The notes: a model not told the origin generated them from the sequence alone. Shown: positions 1 to 24,116, counted from the first letter of the stretch. The stretch: DNA of 27,500 nucleotides from Botryococcus braunii (GCA_002005505.1 MVGU01000530.1:42501-70000), one strand, 5' to 3'. Numbers and translations are program-made.

Positions 1-59
1 GCATCTCCTCTCTCGGAGGACTACTCTCCTCTCTCCCCACCTTTCCAGAACGGAAGAAC

Positions 60-290
<231 letters not shown>

Positions 291-321
291 CATGAGCCCA
301 GGATAACTAATGTTCCAGCCA

Positions 322-2774
322 TCAGTCTGACGAAGACAAACTTTGTGATGAAGAGTTCGTGCTGGTGTCACTGTCAGTGCTCCCTGACTCAGAAGAACTG
401 TCACTGGTACTACTTGAACTTGTTGTGCTGGCGTCGCTTGTGCTCTCGCGCGATAAGGATGATGGAGGACTCCGGCGAAATGCCTGCCTACTGGTGGTCG
501 AGCGTACTGTTCCATTTCCCCTATCCAGAGGCGGAGGTTTGGCATCATAAAAGGACCTGTCCCTTCGTACCAACACAACCAAACCAATCAACATGCTATT
601 AGCAGCGCAACACCATCACCCCAAAACGCAAAAATGAACACAACTTGACTATCTCATTCTTCAATTGAATTAAAGCAGCACCTGGCACAACAACGAAGCA
701 AACTCTGAAACAGCATGCCACAATCCAATTGCAATCCGCCGAGTGAAGCAATGAGCCAGACCAACAGCTGACAAGCAAAAAGATAGTTGCTGGAGTAAGA
801 GATTCACCTGTCACGATCTGCCCCTCTCCTCCTGTACAGTCCATCTGCATCCTTGCTGTTGCGCTCTTTTCGTGCTTCCTGGTGTTTTGTTTCACGATAA
901 TTCCTGTTGACAACATGATTCCCATCTCTATCCTGCTCTGCTCTCTGGTTTCTTCCATGGCTCTCATACAGCGTTCCCTTTGTTCTTCGATCATACTCCC
1001 TAATATCATGCATGTGCGCACGGTAACCAGCACCGTCCTTCTCTCTTTCCCTGCTGTCATGCTCACGGGTGCGGCGCTCAAACCCCTCCTCAGCCCCCCT
1101 CCCCCGATTGCCATTTGCTCGGCGGTTCCGACCGTCTTCTGAACTCCTGTGGGGATCCAGAGTGTGTGAGCCCCTTTCTTCCCTTTTCTGAGCCTCCCTG
1201 ACATTATGTCCCTTTGAGTAGACAGGGGGACGACGGTCCTGCACAGGGCTGTTCCTGAGTCCATCTGAAACTTCGCGATGTTTGTCTGAGCGGCGGCGAA
1301 CAGAACTATCTGGAGCAAAACTGTCCAGACTGGGCCCCCCTTCATGAGCCCTTGTTGGACGATGGGTAAGCTGGGTAGGACTGTCACGCCGCTGCCGCTT
1401 CTGAGCGTAGTAAGGGCTTGTGTCACGGTGCAGAACCTTTGACTTGGTTCCACCTTCCTGTCGTGGGACACGGTGTGGGGATGGTTCAGGTGTTAGAGAG
1501 CGCCTTGCCATGCTTGGATGGCCTTCCAATTCAGCACTAGCTTCCCGAGGCTCAAAGCGATCGTCAATTGGGATGGGTCGGCTACTCCTTGGCTCCGGAG
1601 ACTTCGCCACATATCGGCCCAGGTGTGAGTTTTGGGCATCAGCCCTTCCACTCACCGCCTTTTGGACTCCAAGATTCTTCCCCTGTCAACAGCTGATGCC
1701 TTTCACTTCCTCAGAGCAGCACCAATATCTCCCCCTCCAGATAAGTTATTGCATGTGGGCGTCCTTATGCATGCCGAATTTTTCAAGTCTGGCATCATAT
1801 TACAACCTTCAAAGTATACACGCTGCTTTTAGACATGGAAACTGACCAGCACACCAGCACTTTCAACAAACCTACAGGGTACCGCAGCCCTTACCTTTCG
1901 TGCCTTCTCTGCTGCTTTAATTGCCTTCTTCTGATCTTTTGCAGCCTTTTCCCTTTTTTTCTCCTCTTCCTTTTTCCGCAGTTCCTTCTCCTTTTGCCGT
2001 GCTTCGCGCTCAGCTATCTGATCCAACCTCTTTTGTTCTTGTAGTTCACGATCAAATGCTTGTCCTTCCACTGCTGTTGTGATACCAAAGGCATCCTGGA
2101 GAACTTTCATTTGGTTCTCTTTTCGAAGAGCCAACTCGTGCGTCTCCTGCCCAGCCCTACCACAATGCATGATGTCTTAGATCTAGGGCCCACGGGGAGT
2201 CATTGCGCCTTGATAGTTGTGAGTGCATCTCTAGCGGGCCCCAGGGTTAAAGCTACACAAAGCTCCCAGGAGCATACCTCTCGTTATTAATTTCCGCAGC
2301 CAGAGCAGCTGCTGCGATTAGCTCTTCCCGCGTTTCTCTGAGCATGGTTTCGACTTCTTCAGGACTGTACCTGGCAAAAGGAGCCAAAAAAGGCCAGAGT
2401 CAGGGCACACCACAAGTGCGAAGTACCCAGCCGTACTTCAGAAGAACCCACAAGATTAATAGATTCGGACCTTGCGGAATACTCGTCAGTCCCATACACT
2501 TTTCCCATTTTCAGAAGAAATAGAAACTAAAACTCGATGAAAGTTACCCTTGGTCTTCAAGGAGGACTCGCATCTCCTCCACTTTCAGCTCAATGTCCCG
2601 CTTTCGATTATGCTCAATAATGTCCACATTGGGTTTCCTCTGCTTCGGAGCTCTTATGCTGTCCCTCTCTTCAATAGACAGCTGGGGTTGCACCCGCAAA
2701 TTGAACTTGTTAGTTTGCACATAGCCAGATGTTCCACTTCCACGGGGAGTCAGCAACCCGATACCGTTATACAT
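322..2774 (-). CDS. CWC21: CWC21/SRRM2-family pre-mRNA splicing factor (cwf21 domain, RS-rich tail)
   Basis: Five exons on the minus strand join in phase: 2774-2548, 2370-2278, 2156-1895, 1682-808 and 556-322, giving 563 residues. The start is the ATG at 2774, which opens with MYNGIGLLTPRGSGTSGYVQ, the conserved N-terminus of this family. The cwf21 domain (about residues 50-105) spans the first junction, where the spliced codon gives LLEDQG then YSPEEV. Exon 3 (about 107-194) is a charged Lys/Glu coiled coil. Exon 4 (about 195-485) is rich in Arg, Asp, Glu and Ser with RS/RD/RE pairs, and exon 5 ends in a Ser/Thr/Asp tail. All introns are GT-AG. In yeast and human, Cwc21/SRRM2 docks on the spliceosome near PRP8 and the 5' splice site; the nuclear splicing role here is inferred from the family. 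The length lies between short yeast Cwc21 and very long SRRM2. The last two junctions rest on phase and composition only. Confidence 0.85.
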
Positions 2775-3429
2775 CTTGCCTGGATCCTCAGTGGTTGTTA
2801 GAATACAAGAGGCGGTGATCCCTCCATCAACTCGGAATCCCACCTAGTGTTGCTGGGCCCTGGATCGGGCGGAAAATGTTGTAATGGAAGAATCCGGGTT
2901 GGTTTCCCCTAGGCTAGGTCCGAAGCAGTAATCGGGGCCTACCCTGGGCCCCGATCAGCAGTCAGGGTCGGGCCGTCAGGCCTTGGCTTGGCCTACGGTG
3001 AAGGCAGTCACCTACAGACGGATTGTGCCCTAGAAATTCTTGTTGGGAAATCACATTTGAGTCCAAAATTTGCCGCGATCGGGACCATCTGGACCCGGAA
3101 GGGAAGAAATTTGTGCCAAAAAGCCACACAAATTCCACATCAATGGAATTTCGCGGATGTGCGCTGCCTCGGGGCTCAACGACGTTGCCAATCTTGGCCT
3201 GCTCAGGAAGGAATACCGGGCCACCCTGCCAGGTGGACATGAGATGCGAGTTTCCGAATCCATGCCGGAAGACTTTTCAACATTAGTGAACGCAGTGTCG
3301 AAAAAATTCAGCCTACGATGTTGCTGGGCAAGTCTGTAACTTGAAGGTGTTGAAGTAGTCAAAGCTTTGAGAGATCGATAGTTGTGGCTGTACCGGTAGT
3401 GTTAAGGGGCAATTTAACAGAACACTTAA

Positions 3430-3886
3430 TCAATTTGGTTCGCCTTCACTGTATTTGTAGAGACAGGTGGGGGGATTTGCTGCATATAAAGGCCCCACCA
3501 GACGCTCAGGTGACGCCCCTGTCGCCCCCCTGTCGTGTTGTCGTTTGAGGTCTCGCTTGTACCTTTTACTGTCATCAGTGTTCTTCTCCTCTTCCAAGTC
3601 TTTTTTTTGAAAGGGCTCTGTCAAGGTAGCTTTGGCGTCTTCTTCCGTTTTTCAAGCTGCTGATGCTTTGGTAAGGGTTGTTGTGGGGGGTTGACTTTGC
3701 TGTTGTTTGAAGGCAAAGGTTTACGAGGCAGTGCTCATTGAATTTTGTTTGTTGAGTCGACACGGGATTTTTCCCGGGTTGCTCAGGTGGAGCTGGCAGC
3801 ACAGGCAACCATTTTCCGACTGGTTCACCATATTTGTCGAGTCCTCGGTTGACTTTGTTATGGAAATAGGAGAGGTCAGGGTACAA
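3430..3886 (-). pseudogene. Unidentified protein-like minus-strand stretch, frame-broken
   Basis: Two overlapping minus-strand frames look protein-like in composition. The first (3886-3575) includes KYGEPVGKWLPVLPAPPEQP. The second (3624-3430) includes KKDLEEEKNTDDSKRYKRDL and ends in a stop. They overlap around an A8 run on the minus strand (about 3600-3608), where a frame change would join them. I do not recognise the family. It could be a decayed gene or transposon fragment, or two exons of a short unknown gene, or chance open frame. It sits upstream of both neighbouring genes and on the strand of the CWC21-like gene. Confidence 0.25.
3485..3492 (+). promoter_or_regulatory. TATA-box-like site
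   Basis: TATAAAGG lies on the plus strand about 630 bases before the first ATG of the PHD-GNAT gene. It could be that gene's TATA box if the 5' UTR is long or spliced. There is no supporting initiator or transcript evidence, so this is only a candidate. Confidence 0.2.
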
Positions 3887-4120
3887 GATTCCAGCGATGT
3901 GTCATGTAGCCAGTCCCCATGGCCTGAGTGAAGTCTTGTGGCAGTAGTGATCTTGGTGCTGATGCACCAGAAGGTGTGTTTGCAGCTATCTCTAGTTGCC
4001 AGATTGCCCTACCGTTGCTTTTAATTATCGGATTCGTGAGAACTCTGCATGGATTTAAACCTGGATCCCATGGTTTATGGGCCATCTGAGATTCACAGAC
4101 AGTTTGGACCGTGACTTGGT

Positions 4121-16430
<12,310 letters not shown>

Positions 16431-16664
16431 GTTGTAGAACCAAGCACGCTTAGAGGCTCATCTTTGTACATGATAACTCTTCACAGTCATGACGTGCCCC
16501 ACAAGGAATTCACGTTAGACAACAGAATCGAAAGCACAGCCTTTGTCCCTTGTGGTATGCCCTGCCCCCAAGAGCGACACAACACGACCCACGGGCAGCC
16601 TCTTTCAGGTGTATGCTTCCATCGCCAGCAGATGCCGCAGCCTCTTTACCAGCCCCACCCGCCC

Positions 16665-16668
<4 letters not shown>

Positions 16669-16744
<76 letters not shown>

Positions 16745-16747
16745 ACC

Positions 16748-16824
<77 letters not shown>

Positions 16825-16866
16825 GTTATATACCCGCTAAAGCGAAGTAGCACTGGAAGTGTGTAT

Positions 16867-16943
<77 letters not shown>
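16669..16943. repeat. Two (CA)n microsatellites
   Basis: The first block (about 16669-16821) is pure CA interrupted by a CCCA stretch at 16741-16757. The second (about 16869-16942) is pure CA. A 47-base unique spacer separates them. Confidence 0.95.
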
Positions 16944-16944
<1 letters not shown>

Positions 16945-17018
16945 ACAACATGAATATGTGAGATCACAAGCCCAACTGACATCACAAGTAACCCAATGAG
17001 AGAAAGCAATCTCACTCG

Positions 17019-17099
17019 TCAGGTTATCGGTGATGTCGGCTTAGGCTCATCTTCGTGGCGAACAAGGAGTACCTTCAACATCTCATTTTGCTCTATGAG
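17019..17099 (-). CDS. Possible minus-strand terminal exon of an unknown gene
   Basis: After TTTCACCTGTCCAG on the minus strand the sequence reads LIEQNEMLKVLLVRHEDEPK and stops at TGA (17019-17021). The amphipathic start and acidic tail look protein-like. The frame also stays open back to an ATG 12 codons earlier, so a 38-residue micro-ORF is an alternative. No partner exon was found in phase. Confidence 0.25.
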   Translation of the reverse strand, partial: LIEQNEMLKVLLVRHEDEPKPTSPIT

Positions 17100-17954
17100 C
17101 TGGACAGGTGAAACCTTAAGCTTACAAGACTTCATTTTCAATAAGTGCTTCTATCTTCAAAGAGTGGGGAAAAAAGACCAGCCGGGTCCAGAGTCATCTC
17201 CTGAAACGCGAAAGGGCCATGCCACAATCCTTTCACATATCCGCAGAAGTGACCTCCCTCAGCTTCGCATTTCCCGTCGTTTTCCCCTTTGTTTCCTGTC
17301 GAATTGAAACTACCTCGTGTTCCCTTCCCACCATCACGAGGACATTCCCATCTTTTTTAAAAATGTGTTCTCATGCGCCATCCCAGGACATCAGGAAACA
17401 TAATTGCACATTGCAGCAGTGGTTTGCCTCATAAGCGGGTTTAGGAATCACCTTGTTGGTCCCTGCTGGGTCAACAAAGCCGGTTTTCTTCTGCCCTGCG
17501 TGACATACAGCCCTCAGAAGCCCCCACCTCCCCGTAGCTGACATGTATCAACTGTCGAGGGCGGCATTCTGGGGTTGTTCTTTGCCCCGTGTGTGCTGGC
17601 TGCCTGAGCTGGAGGGCTCCGTACGCATGCGTGCTAGTTTCAGGCCTAGCCGCTACTCTCATTGGAGATCCTGCCTATCTCCACCGCAGGTTTGAGCACC
17701 CCCTACCAAACCTAGGTGCAATTGCAAGAACAGGCCTCTGTGCAATTGCAAGAACAGGGAACGCACGCATGATCATCGAACGGTTCGAATTAGCCAGTGT
17801 GCACGTGCCATCTTTCTGTGCGTCAGATTTCCAGGAGTTTCTGAGGTTGTGTTGGCTTTTCCGCTCCCCTTCATCAGGAAGCATGGCCCACAGCAAGTTC
17901 CGGAACCCGTGCAGCAGCCGCGGGCATACAGGATGGTGAAAGTGATAAAGTGTG

Positions 17955-18100
17955 CCGGGTCATGCATACTTCACACTTTTTATGATACTGCTCACATGCA
18001 GTTTATAAGCACGGTATACCCTACGTAGGGGGCCCCCCACCGTGCTTATAACCTGCATGTGAGCAGTATTAGAAAACGTGTGAAGTGTGCATGACCCCGG
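17955..18100. mobile_element. Foldback (MITE-like) element
   Basis: Two inverted arms of about 60 bases (17955-18014 and 18040-18100) flank a 25-base GC-rich centre. The left arm contains TCATGCATACTTCACAC and ACTGCTCACATGCAG, and the right arm contains their near-perfect complements, ending GTGTGAAGTGTGCATGACC. No coding capacity is present. Flanking target-site duplications are not obvious. Confidence 0.7.
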
Positions 18101-19131
18101 GGGGCCAGACTCTGGGGTCCGGACTTGAAATAAAGCCACACAAGCTCAGGCCTCACAACCTCCTCATGAGGTGATCACAACCTCAGGCCTTCAAGATCAG
18201 GTGAACGGGTGAAAGTGCTACAATTACCCATGCCATATAGCTCGCATCCTGCAGCTTACCTGCGCATGCATGTACATATGTTTGGGTGCACCCAACCGCA
18301 TTCCATCTCTAAATTGAGGTCCTGTCCTGAAAGCTTTAAAGGAAATTTCAGGACATACCCTGGGCAAGCCCTACGCAGTGCTTCTTCCTGCTGGTGATCA
18401 GGCCTGGCACAGCGCGGACAGGAATATTCAAAAGGAAGATGGGGCCGAGAGCCCTATATATACAGTATGGGCTATACGACCACCCCAAAAGTCCCGTGGA
18501 TTTTAGCCCGGACAGGGGACACCAGGGTCGACATTTAAAGGGAAAAGTGAAAATGTATCAGTCTCAGGCCCCCGGTGGCCTAACAGTCACGTGTCGACAT
18601 CGTAACAGACCCAGGTGGTAAGTACTTTAAGTGTGGACATCCTAAGAGACCCAGGTATACGTGATACGGGGGTACGTAAGTACACGTGTACCTGTACAGC
18701 GGGATGTGGCCCTCTGGAAGACTGCACCCAGCACCGGCTCGAGCTCCTCATCTCCTCATCTCGTTCACGCATCTAGGATCCCACAGCCACTACGTAGTAT
18801 CGCACAGTATACTGGCTTGCAAGCCAACCAATTGGAGCTGCAGCGTATACGACCTTCCAACTTTAATTGGGGACTCCAGGGGGGTTGTTCCTCGACCCTT
18901 CCATGATGCTTCCATTCCAACAGGAAACCACTTACTCACGGGCCACCAGGGAATTGAATAGGCATTAACGCTCGGGTCCGGCACCCCGGAAAAACTTGTT
19001 TAGCTCAGGACGAGCCATGAACTTGGCAAGGTGGATACGCAGGTATCCCACCAAGCCTGAGTCCGAGAAGTGTGCTCATCGAGCATTTGTACCCCCGGTC
19101 GGGCCAAACGGCCTCTCCCCAAGTATGGGAA

Positions 19132-19151
19132 CTGATCGAACGTTCGATCAG
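19132..19151. repeat. Perfect 20-base palindrome with adjacent hairpin
   Basis: CTGATCGAACGTTCGATCAG is fully self-complementary. One base later GTCGTG-ATT-CACGAC (19153-19167) forms a second small hairpin. No function is assigned. Confidence 0.8.
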
Positions 19152-19179
19152 CGTCGTGATTCACGACTGCAACCGCACA

Positions 19180-19499
19180 TGCTCAGACACACACACGCAA
19201 ATACTTACCCCTTTGTTCCCGTTCTTCTTTCTTCCTCACTCCTTCGTTTCCCCCTTCTCTCGGGGCCCCCCTCCCTTTTCCTTCTTCCTCTTCCTTTTCT
19301 TTCTGCTTTTCTTTCTTTTTCGCTTCTTCCCCACCTTTTCTCCTCCGCCCTTCCCTTTCCTTCTCTCCGTAGATTGCAAATAACACTTCCCCCCCCTCCC
19401 CCTTTTTCCTCTCGCGTCTTGCACCACCCTCCCCTCTGCTCTTTCTCCGCCCCACTATCTCCTCCCCCCCCCCCTCTCTCCTGTGCGCGCGCCCGCGTG

Positions 19500-19588
<89 letters not shown>
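19180..19588. repeat. Polypyrimidine tract followed by (GT)n
   Basis: About 300 bases of almost pure C/T sequence (19205-19485) are followed by a short GC-rich CGCGCGCCCGCG stretch and about 43 GT units (19502-19587). The open frames on both strands are low complexity. Confidence 0.9.
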
Positions 19589-20551
19589 GGGGGGTGATTT
19601 ATCCCGTACGGGCCACGCGTGAGGGCCGAGCTGGTCGACCCTTTCATGTTCACAGGGAAATTTGAGTATATCACTCTCCCTTTTATATTGTTCGGACCTC
19701 CCTAGCCTCTCCCCCACCACTTGTCAGCTTCCACATTCTCGTACACGTATTTGGGGAGACCTGCAGGTTGATCAGGGTTAAGAGGGAAGGAACTAACGGT
19801 TGACCACAACTATACATGTAATCAGCGCGCCGCGGCATGTCTTGAGCCGGTCCTTCGGAGGACTGGGGCATGGCGTAGGTTTCACGAAAGCGAGATGATA
19901 GTCACGAGCTCAAACGAATGTCAGCACGCGGATTCCTAGTGCTCCATTGGACACGTGTACGTGTTTGCTCAGATGAAACGGAAATGACCGGGTATCGATT
20001 GGGAGCTCATGAAACGGAAAGGCCCGAGGAAACGGGTGGTGGAAGCCTGCAAGGGAGCTCGAGCTCTACAAAGACGACACACACGCAGCGGAGGGGGGGG
20101 GGGCAAGGGGGGAAAGCACTGATAATTGAAGTTTGCTGAAGCGTTGACGGGCGACTTTCATGGGGTAAAGTTAGTGCTTAAAATTCTGTTGTGAGCGCTG
20201 TAGCTACTTACAACTGCCTGATCGCAATTTGAAGTGAAGCACCCCTGGCCGAGGTGTCCGTGACAGAGGCTGGATCATCGTCCAGCAGTTCAGCAGTCCT
20301 TGCATCAAGGACTCTATTAGAAGCTGTACATCTAAAAGCTAAACTCTGCCTTAAGGCAGAGCGTCGAATGTCAACAAGGAGTCCTTGGGCCCTAAACAGC
20401 GTTTCCCCGCTCCAGCCTAGCTAGAAGTTGGTTAGCGGAAGGGGAGGCAAATTGTGTTCCACGAAACAAAGATTGTTGCTTCTCATGCGCCGTCAAGTGG
20501 CAAGCTCGTGGAGCAAAGCTGCAGTGGTAGTGGTACCAGTGGTATGCAGCA

Positions 20552-20605
20552 GCTGCCTGTAGTATGAGTCATACTACAGGCAGCAACGTCATACTATGAC
20601 GTTGC
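20552..20605. repeat. Two overlapping perfect palindromes
   Basis: GCTGCCTGTAGTATGA (20552-20567), one G, and its exact complement (20569-20584) form a 16-bp hairpin. GCAACGTCATA-C-TATGACGTTGC (20583-20605) forms an 11-bp hairpin sharing the GC at 20583-20584. The pair ends 19 bases before dispersed-repeat copy 2. Confidence 0.85.
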
Positions 20606-20623
20606 TCGACGTAGATTGCTGGC

Positions 20624-20765
20624 GAAAAGGGCCAGCTTTAGCCCCGGCCTTGTACTGCTGCTGAGCTCTCAGCGCTCCTCAATCCAGGGCTCTCAGCGAT
20701 TGCACTGCTGGGCTCAGCGATTTCGGGTTAACCTATATAGTCCGGCTGGGCCGGGGCAAAAACGA
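20624..20765 (+). repeat. Dispersed repeat, copy 2 (intergenic)
   Basis: Homologous to 7528-7645 with insertions: it shares AAAGGGCCAGCTTTAGCCC, CTGCTGCT, TCAGCGCTC, GGCTCAGCGATTTCGGGTTA and CCTATATAGTCC. It lies just downstream of the paired palindromes, which are absent from copy 1. The open frame over it shows no recognisable product. Confidence 0.65.
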
Positions 20766-21307
20766 AATCTGGCAAGCAGCGTGTCGACAGGGCCCAACAG
20801 CATCAAGGCCCTAGGGGACTTGAAGATCTCCATCTCCATCTCAAGAGAGCGCATGCATATGTTCCGACCGGCCCAGTGTATATACTCTGTTGATTATCGT
20901 AAAACTAGTAGGAAAGGGAGGTTTGGGCCCCACACAAAGACGCCAACGTTCACCACCAGTCTACGACCACTTACTGGCCGCCACAGGATCAACTCAACCT
21001 CACATCCTGATCATTCCCGAGAGTTTCTTTCTCCACCTGTCTATATTTCCTAGTGCATGGGTATAGCTACGTAGCAATCCTGAGGCCATCCTTCTCCAGG
21101 GCCTTATTCTCAAAGGTCCCAATCAGTGCTGGTAGTTCTACAAGTACTCTCTATCTACCAGTACCCTCTAGAGGTGCTCAATCGCTCCGTTTTGTGAAAA
21201 AGTTCGATAGAATTCGATGAAAATCTTTATCGTAGTACGTGATGTAGGCACAAGGCGTCCAGACCATCGTCATGCATCCTCACTGCCATCGATGGCGGAG
21301 CCACGCG

Positions 21308-22398
21308 TCATGCCTCAGTAGACAACAGGGGTCTCATATTATCGGGTTCCGAGTCTGAGGGACGCCCAGCCCGGGGGACCGCAGCCTCAGCAGCCTTGGG
21401 TTTAGCCAGGGAGCGGATGCGGCGCGACTTGTCCAGGACGTGGGACCAGAAGTATGTGAAGATGCGATGAAGAGGGTTTCCCATGTTTGGCTGAGCGCAG
21501 TAGTGCAGGGCCAAGTAGGTGAGCAACCGCATGATGGCGCCCTGCTCCGCCACGCGCCACCAGTTTTACAACACCATCTCTGTGCAAGATGTGATTCAAA
21601 TGAGACTGAAGTCTGGGCCTTGGCTCCTCGCTCACCCCTTCTTTTCGGCCCCCCTTTAGATGTGTGCCCCGAAGTGCATGATGAGATCCATACGTGCAGA
21701 TCTCCATCTTTAGAATTACAAGTGATGCAAATTCTATCTCCCTCTTTCTCCCCTCGGCTTTTGTTTCTCCATCTGCTGTTGTTGTAGACCCGTGTGTTTG
21801 CAAACAGGGTGGATGATGTTTGCTTCCCTGTGAGTACCTTACACAGCCGGCCTCTTTCAAGGCCTCCTGCTCCCTCGCCTACCCCACTCCCCGGTTGTGT
21901 GTCCCACCCCACCGGTTGGATGGGGCTACAAGCCTGTTCTTGTGTCACTTCCCCTCCACCCACCGAGTTTGTGTCGGGACAGGGCAACTACTTTGTCCAA
22001 CTACGTTGCCAACATGCCCCCATGCAAGGCTGCAAAATGCCTTCGCCTGTGTTGGTGGACGAAAATTGACGCCCTTTCCTGCTCTTTGTGCTACTTCCCT
22101 TCCTTGCACAATATACACATTTCAGAAAAGCCCCTTCCCATGACAAGGATGCAAATGTCAGTCCCTCCCACACCCCTCAATCTTCTCCCAAACTCCAGCC
22201 CCCGGCCATGCAGGTACAACTTCACGCTAACAGTCTGACTGCATCTGCTGCCTCTTGCACCCTCTCCCTCCCTCCCTTTCCTCCCCCTTTTCTCCCCCCC
22301 CTCTGTCCACCCCCCTCTCTCTTTCCCCCCCTCCCCCCCTCCCTCTCTCCTACCCCCTCCCCTTCTCCTCCCCCCCCTCTCTCTCTCTCACACACACA

Positions 22399-22435
<37 letters not shown>

Positions 22436-22990
22436 CCGTCTCTCTCGGCGCTGCTTTCTTCATGCAAGCCTGGCCCGTCCAGCGAGGCCTTCGTCCCCTG
22501 CACTTGCAATGAGAGCAGCAACACATGGGAAGGGGGAGCACAAGCGAGGGACATAACGAGACCATCTGTTGGCAAATGCTTGGACAAATGGGACAAGCCT
22601 CCGCACCATGGCAAATAAGATTATGTAGGCGCGCTCCACGTATCCTGCGCAGTAGGAGTTGATATCGATGTCCTCGATCTCAGTGCTGCCCAGCTCGTGG
22701 TTCAAGCCGCAGTAGCCCACCCACCACATCGTGCGCATCTTTATGCGCGGTTGCATGTAGTGTGGATAGTTCTTGAACTCCTCAATGACTATGGCCTCTG
22801 TCGACCACAAGCTGTAACTAATGCCTGTACCAGCCCCACCTCTGCCCATCACTACTCTGCTGCCTTCCCCTTCCGGGATCATTAGCACGCCCCCCCCCCC
22901 TTTACCCCTCTCACACACGCACACACACATCCACACCCACACACACCCAGCCCCCCCCACACACGCGCGCGCACAAACACACAAACGCAC

Positions 22991-23030
<40 letters not shown>

Positions 23031-23084
23031 CGTGCGCCCGCGCACAGACACACACACCCACACGCGCAAACACGCGCGCGCGTG

Positions 23085-23136
<52 letters not shown>

Positions 23137-24070
23137 ACCATCCGAAGAATTGGACAAGGAAAAACATATGTTTTACACGGCCGCCTGCGTTCACAGACAA
23201 GGGAGACTCCTACGGCCGCTTGCGTTCACAGGCAACAAGGGAGCCTCCTTCCCCCCGGGGGGTGGGGGGGGTGCGTGGCGGGGGCGAGGAGGAGCACCGG
23301 TGATGACGCGCATGGTCTTGGAGAGGTCGCGGAAGCGCGGCTGCACCCCGTTCAGAAAGCCGCCGCACACCACTGTGGCGGAAACCGCAGCAATCTGGGC
23401 GTTCTGGTGCGCCATCAGGATCGAACACAGGTACGCCAGTCCAGACGTATACCAGACCACCAAGACCGCCACTGCATCAATTCAGGGATGTATTGCTCAA
23501 CCCCCAAAATCCACGTAGTTATTGAGAGGCATCGCTTTATCGCCCATCATTCACATCAACAGAACGGATGCAATGTTTCAGAATCCATCATTCATGTGCC
23601 TGGGGGACGAATGGCTTCATCAGGCAGGGAAACAAGAACACCTGTACATATGGAAGAAACGTTGCCTAAAAAGATGGCCTGACCAGCCCCCTTCTCGGGA
23701 CTTCTTCCCGGATGACGGCAAAGAATGAGGAGGAGACACAGAGATCAAAGGATCTTCGCGGATTGTTATGGGACCGCACCAACATAGTAATCAAGGAAAT
23801 GGATTTCGGGCAGAGTCAGGGTGTAGTAGACGGACAGGAAGATGGCTGGCTGCACAAAAACGTCCACGAGATGTAGAGTCGCATGCCCACAGAAGTAGGC
23901 TCCCGTGCTCAAACCTGAAATCAACCTTCACGCCTTTCACTATTCCAATGGAAAAACAGCGCATGCTCACCCATGGGCATTCACGCACTCACTCTCCCGC
24001 GCGCGTGCGCGGGCGCGCACACACACAAACACACACCCACTCTCCCTCTCTTGCTCCCTTCCCCCCTTCT

Positions 24071-24105
<35 letters not shown>

Positions 24106-24116
24106 CATCTCTCTCG

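Larger units (their letters stand above)
2775..4120. other. Divergent intergenic region between the CWC21-like and PHD-GNAT genes
   Basis: This stretch separates two start codons that face away from each other, so it should hold both promoters and 5' UTRs. From about 2962 to 3362 several frames are open on both strands, but none shows a domain I recognise. The sequence around 3050-3290 looks like unique or old repeat DNA. An unidentified minus-strand protein-like stretch covers 3430-3886. No microsatellite is present, unlike the other intergenic parts of the window. Confidence 0.6.
16944..21307. other. Intergenic region with foldbacks, palindromes and microsatellites
   Basis: No convincing gene is seen between the PHD-GNAT end and the ABCG stop codon. 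The stretch holds two possible minus-strand coding scraps (17019-17310), a 24-base tandem repeat (17716-17763), a 146-base foldback element, a 20-base perfect palindrome, a long pyrimidine/(GT)n block, an 18-base palindrome at 20344-20361, paired palindromes at 20552-20605 and one dispersed repeat copy. The mix suggests several decayed non-autonomous elements. Confidence 0.55.

Noticed and set aside
599..1471. 290-codon minus-strand frame over CWC21-like exon 4
   Set aside because: It is a different frame of the RS-coding exon. The frame at 808-1682 has the RS/RD composition and the correct splice phase.
16669..16943. CRISPR-like array of CA blocks
   Set aside because: Simple dinucleotide repeats with one spacer in a eukaryotic genome; no direct repeat or spacer structure.
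17589..17939. 116-codon plus-strand frame
   Set aside because: Protein composition is not convincing, and part of it is a 24-base tandem repeat; no domain is recognised.
20552..20620. Helitron 3' end
   Set aside because: The hairpins fit, but no CTRR terminus follows at the expected distance and no other Helitron feature is visible.
20616..21053. 145-codon plus-strand frame downstream of the palindromes
   Set aside because: Its first third is the dispersed repeat, and the rest shows no recognisable motif or splice context.
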